Assembly (NCBI GenBank): GCA_947044405.1
Contig: CAMRHE010000356.1
Coordinates: 1,612,001 to 1,676,000 of the forward strand
DNA from: Leptodactylus fallax
Taxonomy: Eukaryota; Chordata; Amphibia; Anura; Leptodactylidae
Direction of reading: 5' to 3'
Length of the DNA stretch: 64,000 nt
In this document: positions 47,515 to 59,009 of the stretch, in pieces
Layout of the letters: every line of letters starts with the position of its first letter
Numbering within the stretch: the first letter of the stretch is position 1
Translations under genes and position numbers: made by a program
Notes under the pieces: generated by a model
Told to the model about the DNA's origin: nothing
The model's input: the letters and a program-made list of their open reading frames with translations, nothing else
Databases searched by the model: none

Positions 47515-47990
47515 TAGATTTTTGCACCCAGTCATCAGTTATTATAGCGCCTCCTTATAAATAATAATCCCTGCTTATAAATAATATTACACCTTTATCA
47601 GTAATAGCTCCCTTACAAATGATAAATAGTGCCCTGTATCAGTAATATCCCCATTATCAGTAACAGACACCCCGTAAAAATAATACTGCTCCCTTATAAA
47701 TAATAGCCCTCTCATAAATAATAGTTACTCTTATAAATAATAGTCCCCATTATCACTAATAGCCCCCTTTATAAATAAGCCCACTTAGCAATTATACCCC
47801 CCTTATAAAAAGTTCCCCTCTTATAAATAATAGCCCCGCCCTTATAATGGATGCCTTTATATATAATAGTTCCCCCCTTATAAATAATAGACCATCTTAT
47901 AAATAATAGTTCTCCCTTATAATAGCCCCCTCATACTTAAGTTTCCCAATTATATATAGTAACCCACCCTTATATATAATAGTTCTCCGT
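47515..47990. repeat. AT-rich degenerate minisatellite in hAT C
   Basis: Variants of CCCTTATAAATAATAG recur at about 15-25 bp spacing throughout, with occasional ATTATCAGTAATAG forms. The copies are diverged. Confidence 0.75.
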
Positions 47991-48289
47991 TATACAGTGT
48001 TGGACTGAAGGGCCTTAGGCCCACCAGAGGATCTTGTTCTGGGGCCCCACCCAACAGCTTCCTGATAATAGCCTACACCACGGCTCCTTCACTGAAGTCT
48101 TAAATATGTGCTGACTATCTGGCGTTACTGAGTATGTTCCCAGTATAGACAGCCCCTATAATACTGTGCAGGCCCCAATAACTCCATGGCCAGCTCATGC
48201 ACAGTACTGTATGGGGAATGACATGGCCATGGGGCACTACACGTATGTGCAAGATTATAGTGAAGGAGCTGTGATGCAGACATAGACCA

Positions 48290-49868
48290 CAGGGCTTCCA
48301 GCAGGAATTGTGAGCCCCCCCCCACAGTATAATGCTCCACATGGTATATAATGCTCCACAGTATAAAATGCTCTCCTGAGCCCACCAGTTTCCCCACATG
48401 GTATATAATGCTCCACAGTGACCCCACACAGTATAAAATGCTCTCCTGAGCCCCCCATAGTGGCCCCACATGGTATGTAAGGCTCCACACAGTATAATAC
48501 TCCACAGTGGCCCACACTGTATACTACCCCTTAGTGGCCCCAGACAGTGCAATATGCTTCCCAGCAGCCCCACACAATATAATATGCTCCATACAGTATA
48601 ATATGCACCCCACAATGCCCCCCATTATAATGCTCCGGTGGCCTAACACAGTATAACATGCTCCATAATGACCTCCACACAGTATAATATACTCCCCAGA
48701 GGGGTTCCCCCAGTATAATGCTCCACAGTGGTCCCCCACAGTATAATTTGTTCCCCACAGTCCCCCCCAGTATAATGCTCTACAATGGCCCTACAGAGTA
48801 TCATATGCTCCCGAAAAGCCCCACACAATATAATACACTCCACAGTGGCACCACACAGTATAACAGGCTCTCCACACTGTCCCTTCCCCCAGTATAAAGC
48901 TCCACAGTGGCCCATAGTATAATATGCTCCCCAGAGGGCCCCCGCTAGTATAATGCTCCACAGTGCCCCCTCCAGTATTTTGCTCCACAGTGGCCCCACG
49001 CAAAATATTATGCTCCCCAGAGCATCCCCCCAGTATAATGTTCCACAGTAGGCCCCACACAGTATAATATGCTCCCCAGAGGGCCCCCTAGTATAATGCT
49101 CATTAGTCCCCCCCAAATAATGCCCCACAGTGGCGCCACGCAATATAATATGCTCTGCTGATGGCCTCCCCAGAATAATGCTCCACAGTAACCCCATTCA
49201 GTATAACATGCTCCAGAAATGGCCTCCACACAGTATAATATACTGCCCAGAGAGGTTTCCCCAGTATAATGCTCCACAGTGGCCCAAAACAGTATAACAT
49301 GCTCTCCAGAGCCCCCCCACCAGTATAATGCTCCACAGTGGCCCTGAACAGTATAATATACTGGGGGGCCCCTCTGGAGAGCATATTATACTGTGTGGGG
49401 AAACCGAGGAGCATTATACTGGGGGGGGCTCTGGAGAGCATTTTATACTCTGTGGGGCCACTGTGGAGCATTATACTGGGGAGAGGGCCCTCTGGAGAAC
49501 ATGTTATATTCTGTGGGGCCTCTATGGAGTATTATAAAGTGGTGGGGCTCTGGAGAGCATGTTATATTCTGTGGGGCCACTTTGGAGCATTATACTGGGG
49601 GGCCCCTCTGGAGGGCATATTATACTGTGTGGGGCCACTGTGGAGCATTATACTGGGGGGCCTCTCTGGAGAGCATAATTCTCCAAAGTGGCCCCACATA
49701 ATATAACATTATCTCCCACATTACAATTTTCCAAAGAGGCCCCACAGAATATAACATGCTATCCAGAGGGCCCCTTCCCCAGTATAATGCTCCATAGTGG
49801 CCCCACACAGTATAATATGCTATCCAGAGGGGCCCCCCAGTATAATGCTCCACAGGGGCCCTACAGTG
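48290..49868. repeat. Expanded array related to the 31-bp unit, with orientation switches
   Basis: Roughly 50 units of 28-31 bp occur, in two alternating forms on the reference strand: AGTATAATGCTCCACAGTGG and AGTATAATATGCTCCCCAGA. Orientation flips at about 49350 and again at about 49680, so 49355-49675 reads GGGGCCACTGTGGAGCATTA. Both junctions are small palindromes (CAGTATAATATACTG; GAGAGCATAATTCTCC). Confidence 0.9.
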
Positions 49869-50230
49869 CTATTATTATATTATATTCTGGGGTCTCTTCA
49901 GACCCCAGAGTATAATAATCGAAGGCCCAGGGGAGGTGAGGGAAAATAACAAACAGTTATACTTACCTTGCCTTACCCCTGCTGGGCCTCCTCGCGCTGC
50001 TCCATTATTCCCGCCGGCGCTGGCTTCTTCTTCTCTGCGGCTGACGTCACGCGTTGTGGACGTCACCGCTGAGGCCTGTGATTGGGCCTCAGCGATTACG
50101 TGAGGCACGCTGTCAGCACGCCCCATGTGATCGCTAAGGCTGAGGCCTGGCCTCAGCGGTGATGTCCGGAAGGCCAGAAGATGACGTTGGACGCCAAGGA
50201 CAGGTGAGTAAAAATGTTTGTTATTTTTAC
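49868..50230. repeat. Hairpin module in hAT C, left hairpin intact
   Basis: Left hairpin 49872-49918 has a TATTCTGGGGTCT...AGACCCCAGAGTATAATA stem. A GC-rich core follows, with GCTGACGTCACGCG at 50039 and palindromic CCTCAGCG repeats, ending at GGACAGGTGAGTAAAAATG (50200). The right hairpin is lost; the element's right end follows directly. Confidence 0.8.
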
Positions 50231-50373
50231 TCGCCCCTTTCTGTTATTGATTTGGCCGGGCCTGACTCCGGGATCCGGAGTCATCAGGTTCCGGATCCCG
50301 GGGGCCCCTTTGGGGACGGGGCCCTGGGCAATTGCCCAGTTTGCCCCCCCCTAACGCCGGCCCTGTGGATAAG

Positions 50374-51046
50374 TTGGGTATAGTAACAATCCCTATCAGT
50401 GAATTGTATTGTTGATATATGTACATACTGTATGTGGTGATTGTGATGTGTCCAGGAGAAAGACATCATGATCTGGTTTTCTGTCCTCTGACCTTATGAT
50501 TGTATTTATTTCTTTATCATTACCAATTAGGGAGAAAAACAGTATCAAAACAAGAGCAAAAATGCAAGCATTTGTTGCAATCTTATTCTCTGTTTTTACA
50601 ATGGTGCTCCCCTTTGAAGTAGGACAGGACAGATTGTGGGGCTATAAAACTGCCAGACACAGGAACTTCTTCTTGGACATAATAGTAGGCAGGGGAGAGG
50701 TCTGGGGGACCCAGTTTTGCCTGGAAAAGGGAAGTGTGAGTGTGAGATTGAGTGAATGAACCCCTGACAGCCGCACCCACATCTCAAGCTAGGATGTGAC
50801 AACAACCTTTTCTTATAATGTAGTCACTCTTACTGTACAATTTCTGCTGTTCCTGCTTCTTTACCTGTGTTTGCCAAATACTTTGTAACACTTTTATGTA
50901 TGTGCCCCATAGTGTTGTACATATATCATACAGTGATAGTGATTTAAAAATATTCAGCTAAAAAAATTATATAATAAAAAAAAAATTAAATTACTTCGCC
51001 AAATTTCTTATGGTGAATTTATGACATTCATGCAATGGCATACACT
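50374..51046. other. Unique non-coding stretch
   Basis: No element or coding motif is recognised. The frame at 50496-50759 (87 codons, starting MIVFISLSLPIREKN) has no supporting homology that I can see. Confidence 0.5.
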
Positions 51047-52306
51047 TTTTAAGGCTACATGTACAGGTTTGTGCGAAAACAGCAAGGAAAGCACTTGGAT
51101 GGCATCCATGTGTCCTCCATGGACCCATACATTTCAATTAAAGAGCCTGGACCAGAAAACAGACAGGAATAGGACCTGTCCTCATTTTGTCTCCTGGTTC
51201 GCAGCCCCCTACATGGACAAGTGATAATATAGATGCAGCATCCCAGAGGCTGCTGTTTTTAGTGTTTGCTTCTGTGCCTCTGGGTTTTGTGTTGGTATGT
51301 CCCGTTTTGTGTTAATTGTATTATTGCAGCTTTTCCCTCTGCATTTTTCCCCCCTGCAGTGTTCAAAACCTAGACTTGGTTCAGCCTTGGCCTATCACAG
51401 GCCACTGGGTGGGGTTGTAGGGAGATCTCATCTCCCCGGCGATGGTTGGTCTTCAGTCTAGTGCATGCAGTTAACCAGAGAGGGTAAGCAGAACCTTCCT
51501 GCCACAGCCTATGGACTGAAGGCCAACGGTCAGCCTTCACAGCCCCAGGAGGGATATCATCAGCCACAGGCTCAACTAAAGACAGCCCAGAGCAATGGAG
51601 AAGTGCTGTCAGGACTTTTGAACACTTTCGGTGCCGTGCCAGGAGGAGCAGGAGAGGACTCTGACAGGAGAATTATTTTCGGGCCTAGTCTCCAGGTAAC
51701 CAGATCCCTGTCAGGACTCCTTGTAACTCCATTCCTGGGATACCTAGTTGGGAGAGGCACCAGAGGAGGAGTAGTGGAGAACTTTACTGCAGAGCCTGTA
51801 ACATCCCTGGGCATCCTCCTAGAACCAAGGCTGGGGGTTGGACACTGTAGGACTATTACCCCCATTCGAAAGCTGCTGTTACCTTCTTGTTCCTTTTGCC
51901 AAATAAAGGCTGTTTTGGTTTACCTGCACCATTGACTCCTGAGTCGTGCCTGCATCACCATCAGGGCCCTTACGATCAACATCATCGGCTCAGAGAGGAG
52001 AGGTCCCCTCTTCAACTGGAAGTGCCCCGGGGGAAAGAACTACTACCACCACCATTCGGTAGTGCTGCAGGACCCCCCTCGACTTTGTCCGGCCTAGGAA
52101 GAGGACTGGAGTAGTTGGGGAGCGTGCTCAGCCTGCTAGGTGGCACAGCATCCGTCACTACTACTCCCATCCTCCGGTCTCCTCCGTCTGGGTTGCGGCA
52201 TATAGTTCTGTATATAGTTCATAAGAAAAGAATGGCTTAGTGTGTTACCTGGTAAAAACACGGATTGCATGCTGATAAAGCACACGGTTGTGTGCATGTA
52301 GCCTTA
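51047..52306. mobile_element. MITE (AAGGCTACATG type) split by a probable LTR
   Basis: The left end TAAGGCTACATGTACAGG is mirrored by TTGTGTGCATGTAGCCTTA at the right. The interior between 51233 and 52200 is a separate insertion. Joining the flanks gives a MITE of roughly 290 bp. Confidence 0.68.
51233..52200 (+). mobile_element. Probable solo LTR, third family
   Basis: The insertion lies between copies of TATAG (51228-51232 and 52201-52205); the repeat can also be read as 6-bp ATATAG. It starts (A)TGCAGCATCCCAGAGG and ends GGGTTGCGGCA. A polyadenylation-like CAAATAAAGGCTG at 51900 is followed by CTGAGTCGTGCCTGCATCAC, an arrangement common at the R-U5 part of LTRs. No internal retroelement genes adjoin. 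The 156-codon frame at 51465-51935 has no recognised domain. It is not the family at 25.4 and 42.6 kb. Confidence 0.6.
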
Positions 52307-52624
52307 TGCAGTGGAAAGGACAGAAAGAGGGAAAAAATGTGTGGCATGCTATGTGCACTGCGGCAAATTTAGCTCCACCCTCTTCTACATTGGCAAGAGG
52401 GGGACATTAAACTGGGGCAGCTGGAGGGTGACACAGCATTTTACATTCCAAGCAAAATGTATAGTTTTATGAAATCTCGTCCACACATGAAAATGAAAAT
52501 CCATTATGGTTGATTTCCTAAAAAGGCAGGATGTTAACTATCTTTGTGGAAACACTTATGCTGAGGTTTTTTCCATAGACTAAAATTGGAACAATAAATT
52601 CAGGTAGACTATTGTTCAGAGTAG

Positions 52625-52860
52625 AGATCGGGGAACCTCTCAAGATTTGTTTTTTTCGGGTTCGGATGGCTCGGGTCCCTGATTCGTTACAGGTCGAATA
52701 AGTGCCAGAAGTGAAACTATTACACTCTGGGGTCTCTTCAGATCCCATAGTATAATAGGTGGAAGCCAAGGGGAGGTGTAAAAAATAAAAACATTTATAC
52801 TCACCTTCCCTCACCTCTTTTGGGCCCCTTTCAACCACAGCCCTCTGAACACTACAACTT
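52625..52860. repeat. Hairpin module, left half
   Basis: The hairpin at 52718-52757 (CTATTACACTCTGGGGTCTC...AGTATAATAG) is followed by AAGCCAAGGGGAGGTGTAAA and ATACTCACCTTCCCTCACC, matching module left flanks. The flanking GGGTCCCTGATTCGTTAC is not seen elsewhere in the window. The right half is absent. Confidence 0.65.
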
Positions 52861-54477
52861 TCAAGGTTGAGCAGAGAACAGGGAGATAGCTGCTCATCAC
52901 CTGAACTGAAGAAATTCATTCTAGACCAGTCATGTGACCACTACAATACTATAGTGAATGCGGCTATACATATAATAAGTGCCAATTTAAAAGACACTAC
53001 ACATGGGCTGTGCGAGGGAAGAATAATGTGTGGTTCTCAAAACTGCTTAGCTGTAAATAGCAATAACCATTATGCTACTCATTCCATGTCTAAATTTAGA
53101 CTATTGGCTTATACACTGTGTGATCAGCCATTTCATCTCTATCCAATGTTAGTCCAAGAAACGAAAGAGGATTTTGGTAGATAAACAAAATTTGTTATAA
53201 ATAAACTGGTGAAGGACATCTGGGAGATATTCTCCAACTGTCTGCAGACACTTCAATTCAGATGGCAACTCTTTAAACAAATAATCTGTTTTCTTTCCAG
53301 ATTTCCAGTCTCTGGTGCAAGAGAAATCATACATGAGTCATTGTGACCACATGCAGAATATTAATGACTTGACAAGCTCAGAAAGCCATTGTCCTAAACT
53401 ACAATAATTCATATGATATCAAGACCCACTGCTGAGGAGGGTAAAAGTACAAGATATGCAGCAAAAATATTGAGAAATGAGAGAGCAAAAGTGCTCAGGG
53501 ATAAAAATTCACATATAAATCTTTACACACAACAGTAACATAGCATACATGTATTCATATGGCAGTGTCAAGCTCAGACAACACTAGATTTTGCTTTTCT
53601 AGTCCTCACTCATATGCATTCCCAGCCAAGAACAGAAGGATCAGCCAGTTAAAGTATAACCTTTATATATTTTACAAACTTTGCAATAAACTTCACTGAA
53701 GAAAAGTGTCATTAACTAGTTCTCCTCGAGTGATTACAGTCCATACCCTGTACACAAGCAGTGTCAGTTTACAATGAAGTCTATGTATAGGGGAGGGAGA
53801 GAATGAGAAAGGGAGAGATGGAGATATAAAGCCATCTAAAGAACTAAATTAGTCATTCCTGTCAGGAGACAGCTGGATACTAATTCCTATCAACCCAGCT
53901 GTCTTGTGAAGAAAAACTGTATTTTTACAGTACAGATGTCTCTCTCCTCTTATTCCTCCTCCCTCTCCATAGGCTTTAATTGTACAAATTTGATCAGTGA
54001 CAGAAAGGAGGTAAATAAGTGAAGAAATGAGGACTTTTATCTTCACCTGCAGTATGGATTTTTGAAAAAAAAAATAATAATAAAGTTAGAGTTAAAATCC
54101 GGCTGCCTGATTATTTTCTCCCCTGTAATTTGCCGACAGGACATGTTGGGAGGCCCTCATACTCATAAGATGGTCAGCTAAGCCCATTTAAATTGTCAGA
54201 TTTGGCAAATGTATATTTCATGTGTATGGTCAGCTACAGATACACAAACTGCTCACTTTATAGCCTGTTAACATTAAAGAATGTTTTTCCATCATAGACA
54301 GGTCCCAACGTGACTACTTAGGTTCATTTACATCTGACTTTTTATGCTTTCAAACATTTATAACTTTACTTTGCTGCAACAGAAATATTACAACGGAGCA
54401 GCATTGGAAAGGGAATTACTTGATCCTGCACATGATGGGGCCAGTTTATAGTGGAAAAACCTCTTGATAAGTTCCTT
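52861..54477. other. Unique non-coding stretch
   Basis: No gene or element is recognised. Frames of about 105 and 133 codons overlap module sequence or lack motifs. Confidence 0.5.
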
Positions 54478-54703
54478 TTAGGCTAAGGCCCAACTTTGCA
54501 GAAAAGCTGCTTTTTTTGTTGCAGATTTTGCTGCAGTTTTTGCAGCCAAAGCCAGGATTGGATTGAGCAGAAGGGAGAAGTATAAGAGCTTTCTTTATAT
54601 TTCTCATTCCATTTGTGGCCCCTACTGGGTTTGGTTCAGAAAACCATAGCAAAATCTGCAACAATAAAAGTAGCTTTTCTGCAACTTGAGGCCTCAGCCT
54701 TCA
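54478..54703. mobile_element. Palindromic MITE, relative of 14712-14945
   Basis: Left end TTTTAGGCTAAGGCCCAACT; right end AACTTGAGGCCTCAGCCTTC. GCAGAAAAGCTGC mirrors AGTAGCTTTTCTGC. The centre shares ATTGAGCAGAAG with the 14.7-kb copy. Confidence 0.72.
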
Positions 54704-55608
54704 AAAGGAAAGGATGAGATTACTTGAATGGTGAATGTTTTTATTGCATAAACCAGTTCAGAGCTAACTGATAGAGGTTTCAAGGTTTAACGTCTTAAAT
54801 GGATATTGCAAAAATATTTATAAACTGGTCAAATATCGACTACATATACTATGGGTATTAATTGTCAAAAGTCTATAAAAGTACTTCTAGTAATAGAATC
54901 ACTGTAAGGTTATAGTTATAGAATAATACTAACAAACACTCACATATTCAGTACTGATGTACAATAAGAGGAAATTGTAAATCAATAATGGAGTGACAAT
55001 CTAAAGGAAATATAGTAGCCATCTGGGACTACAAAGAAAATTTGTACACAATACTGCATCACCCAGACAAACGTAACCAAAGCTACAGAATACAATGTAA
55101 TAAATGTAAATAGCAAATTACATCCTTTTACTTCTGATATGGAACAAAGAATGCTTGGAGTATTTCTTTGAAAGGATTTCTGAGAACTCTATAAATAAAA
55201 ATAGCTACAGTCAATTGTTATTAAAAAAAATTAACTCACTTGTTAAATTCTGCACCATTCCAGCACCAATGCTCATGTGATCCGCAGCTGTTTATTTTAC
55301 AATCGGCAATGGTGCACCATGCATCTATATGACCACCGCAGGCAACTGTTGGGTTCAGATGTATTACTAGCACATATGACACAAGATAGCTGAGGCCAAT
55401 GATTGACTGTAGTGGTCATGCCGATGTGCATGACGTCAGTGATACAGGTCAAGTGAACGGAGATCAGCATGGACTTTCAGAACATCGGATTAACAAGTGT
55501 GTAACATTTGCTTTTGTTATTTTATAATGTTTGCTGCTGTTAGTTTAATTTGGGCAACCCCTTTAAGAGTCTGCTCCTTGGTCTCACAGATCCAAATGGC
55601 AACCAATG
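54704..55608. other. Unique non-coding stretch
   Basis: AT-rich sequence without a recognised feature. A TTAA-type end CAACCCCTTTAAG lies at 55555-55567, perhaps from an eroded TTAA MITE. Confidence 0.5.
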
Positions 55609-55616
55609 GATTCCAC

Positions 55617-57135
55617 CAGGGTTTGGACTGGCCCACCAGAGTCTCGATGAATCCCCTGTTGGGCCCAATGCCTTTAGTGGGCCCCACCGGACCCCCACTG
55701 CTTTTTTTAATTGGCAGTGGAGCTCTGGAAACAGGCAGTGTCACAATCGAAATCACAGTGCTGCGGGGCCCCAGGTAGCTCCAGTGGGCCCCGTACCACT
55801 CCGGTTGTGGTCGCACCTACTGCACCGTGATAGCGATCAAGGAAAGCCTGGTTCCCCAACTGCTATATATATTGTTAATGCAAAGGGGCTCTGCATTATG
55901 TGATGTCTATACATGCCAGGCCCCTTTCCAATAGTAGTCCTGGGACTCTGACGGCTCCCAGCATCTTCTTCGGGGCTCTTCCAGCCTGTGACTGAGGTCA
56001 TGCGCCCCAGACGTCACTGCTGGTGCCTGTCATTGGGCCCTGGCAGTCACGTGAGGTGCACTAGTGTAATGACGTCAGTGTGTCCCACATGACCACTGAG
56101 GACCAATCACAGGCCCCAGTAGTGACATCTGGGGCGCTTGACCTTAGTTGCAGGCAGAAGGGGTTCGCCTGAAGTGGCTCAAGGGGGACTCTTGGGAGCA
56201 TTTTATACTCTTTGGGGCCACTGTGGGGGAGCATATTATACTGTGTGGGGCCACTGTGGAACATATTATACTGTGTGGGAACCACTGTGGAGCACATTGT
56301 ACTGTGTGGAGGCCACTGTGAAGCACATTATACTGTGTGGGGGCCACTGTGGAGCACATTATACTTTGTAGGACCACTGTGGAGCATATTGTATTTTGTG
56401 GTGGTCCACTGTGGAGCATATTGTACTGTGTGGGGGCCACTGTGGAGCATATTTTACTGTGTGGGGTCTAACGTGGAGCATATTATACTGTGTAGGGTCT
56501 ATGGTGAAGCATATTACACTGTGTTGGGTCTACAGTAAAGCATATTACACTGTGTTGGGTCTACGGTAAAGCATATTACACTGTGTTGGGGCACCTTCGT
56601 TATTTACATCACACCCCATCTATTTTAAAGCAAACATGTTATATTATCACAGTCTGTAATTACATTGCACAGTCACTATAAAACAGATCTGTGCGATTTA
56701 AATAGCGTAGGGGTGAGGGCGCTCGCAAAAGCACCACGGTCCCTTCAAACAGTTGATCAGCAGAAGCCCTGGGTGTTAGACCACTGATCTCTTAGACTGT
56801 TAGGACCCCATAAGTCAGAACATGCAGCTCCCAGTATTGTTTCCATGCTGTGTTGCGCACTCACCATATTCTTGATAACCACAGTTGTGCGTACTGTAGT
56901 TGTATGGGCCATGTTATTGTTAACAATTCCAGGAGCCACACTGCTCGCTTGCCATACATAGTGTAGAGGTGGGTTTAGGTAGTGCAGTGGTGCACATTGT
57001 ATAGCGGGTGAGCACCATGGTATTGTTATTACCTGTAGCAGCGCTGTGTCGGCACAGCTGATCTGCAGGGGTCCTGGCAGTGGGCCCCTAGAAAGAATTC
57101 CATTGGTGGGCCCTAGACATCCCAGTTCGACACTG
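55617..57135. mobile_element. Non-autonomous hAT transposon D
   Basis: Left end CAGGGTTTGGACTGGCCCAC; right end CCCAGTTCGACACTG. The 8-bp TSD is GATTCCAC at 55609-55616 and GACTCCAC at 57136-57143 (one mismatch). It has no transposase. It contains a core with GACGTC sites (56010-56130), similar to the module centres, and an array of the 31-bp unit (56183-56592). Edge hairpins are absent. Confidence 0.85.
56183..56592 (+). repeat. 31-bp tandem repeat, about 13 copies
   Basis: The unit reads GGCCACTGTGGAGCATATTA then TACTGTGTGGG, spaced 30-31 bp. The last copies drift to GGTCTACGGTAAAGCATATT. Closest to the forward units in the hAT C array. Confidence 0.92.
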
Positions 57136-57143
57136 GACTCCAC

Positions 57144-58768
57144 AGACTTGTAAAGAGGTTCATTTAGGTTCTGTTACGATTTCTATCACGTTGACAGCAA
57201 AATGCTGCTGCATGCTACACTCTTCTTGCTGTCAAAAGTCATGGAAATCTCAAACAAAACCCCAAAACAAATTCAAACATAACTATAAAATAAACATAGC
57301 CTTAGACCAACTCCATTAAAGTCATTTATCTCAAAAGTGTAATTTCTTCTAAAACTTGTCATACAGAATGAAAAGTAGAAAATCTAATTTGCTTAATCTG
57401 AATAGGGTGTGTGTATAGTATATTAACTATGAATTTAATTGTTCTTCTGTTCACAACTTTTGATATGATCTCATGATACTAAAACAGCTTTTATCATGGG
57501 AAAATTGACTTATTGACACCTCCGGACCAGATGGGGAAGCTAGCTCCATCTGTAGCATGCAAATGCTCTGCAACTGTGAATACTCATAAAAATAATACAA
57601 TCACATAAATATGTAAAGAAACATAAAGACATTCTGCTTTCTGAATTTAGATTGTTCTCTTTGAAGATTAAGAAAAATCAATTACAAAACACATATCATA
57701 CTGCTAAAGTTTATTGTAACATTACTATTATAACCAGACTGCAGAGATCACACACTGGTATTGTCCACTTGTCATACATCATAGTCTATGGGTGGGCAAC
57801 CTTCGGCCCGCCAGCAGAAAATCCCTTTACGTTGTATATTGTTACAAAAGCATAAACATACTGTATATCTGGAAATTTAAGCGATATGTTCTAGGCAGAC
57901 ACCAGATATTGGACAGCTTGGTTAAGATTCTTTGAGACCCATTGCTCTGATGTGGCAAAGTACTAAGCGCAGCAAAAAAAAATTTCGATGTAAGTAGCTA
58001 AGGACACTTTGTAACAGGCAATCCAGATCCCCTTTTTGTTAATAGACTCAAACTAAAATATCCTAAGCATGTAAACATATCTCAAGAAGTCCTGACTGAT
58101 GCTGAAAATGGTACTAAAAACCCTGCAAATGAGAACTCTTCAGTTATTTACTTATTAAATATGTTATTTACATATCAATTTTCGATTATTTTTGCAAAAC
58201 AAATGCATTCTAGATCCCATTGATTTCAGCCTCATTCTGTTTCGATAACAAATGCATTGATAGTTGCCCCTATTGGCCTTGGGCAACATTTTTGAAGCTG
58301 CACAACTTATGTCCATAAGCTGTGTCTGATATTGTAGCTTATCTCCATTCACTTGTGTGGGTATGATCAGCCCATAGCCACCAGTGGCATTTTTTTCTGG
58401 TCTAAACCATGACTAAATATGCATTATCATGGTATTTATTATACCATAATAATATACCATTATATCAGTTAGATGTCACATACTTTAATATTAATCATAA
58501 AGAGGAATTGTTTCATGCTAACAAAGAAAATAAATGATGTAGTGTCAAGTAATAAGCAAAATCATCACATTATAACATACGTGTGCCGTGCTCTGCCTGT
58601 ACACTCTTTATTTTAGCATTACATTTTTAATCATGCTGCACATTTCTAATAATCATTTACATTTTTTTATATGTAATTTTCCATTTAGTGAAATGCATTT
58701 CTGTCCTGTTTTGAATCTACAAATTAAAAATAATAGTTTAATTTCTGATATAAACAATGGTGAAAATT
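57144..58768. other. Non-coding stretch with a short hAT-like terminus
   Basis: GGGTGGGCAACCTTCGGCCC at 57790-57809 resembles a hAT-type end, but no partner was found. The rest is AT-rich and unassigned. Confidence 0.5.
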
Positions 58769-59009
58769 TAGGCTACGGCCCCAGGCAGCAAATCGCTGAA
58801 AAAGAAAATGATGCAGAAAAGACCACGGCAGAAACGCATCGTGTATTTCTTCCTCAACATTTTTCACAAAAAGATTTTCTGATTCTTTTATACCTGTACG
58901 GTATTTCCAGCATTTCCGTAGGTATAATTGACTGCGATTTACAAAAACATTGCTATTTTTTTTTTTGCAATGTGTGAATGAGAGTTGCCAGAGCTCTTTA
59001 TGCAAAACG
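58769..59009. mobile_element. GGCCCCATGT-type MITE, right side cut off
   Basis: It begins TTAGGCTACGGCCCCAGGC and shares CCAGCATTTCCGTAGGTATA with the 18.9 and 44.4 kb copies. The expected right arm stops at about 59009, where the Gypsy element's 5' region appears to begin. This suggests the retroelement inserted into this MITE. Confidence 0.6.

Larger units (their letters stand above)
47324..50365. mobile_element. Large non-autonomous hAT transposon C (3.0 kb)
   Basis: Left end CAGGGCCGGTTTTAGAC; right end TAACGCCGGCCCTG; subterminal GGGGCCCTGGGCAA appears at both sides in inverted sense (TTGCCCAG). The exact 8-bp TSD TGGATAAG is at 47316-47323 and 50366-50373. It has no transposase frame. 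Its bulk is repeats: an AT-rich minisatellite (47515-47990), a 1.6-kb array related to the 31-bp unit (48290-49868) and a hairpin module (49868-50230). Frames of 70-184 codons inside are read-throughs of the array. Confidence 0.93.

Noticed and set aside
48643..49197. 184-codon minus-strand frame and neighbours
   Set aside because: Read-through of the 31-bp-type array in hAT C; the residues are periodic, with no domain.
51465..51935. 156-codon frame within the probable LTR
   Set aside because: No recognised domain; the opposite strand is also open, and the region has LTR-like signals.
52518..52919. 133-codon minus-strand frame
   Set aside because: Includes the hairpin module sequence and shows no protein motif.
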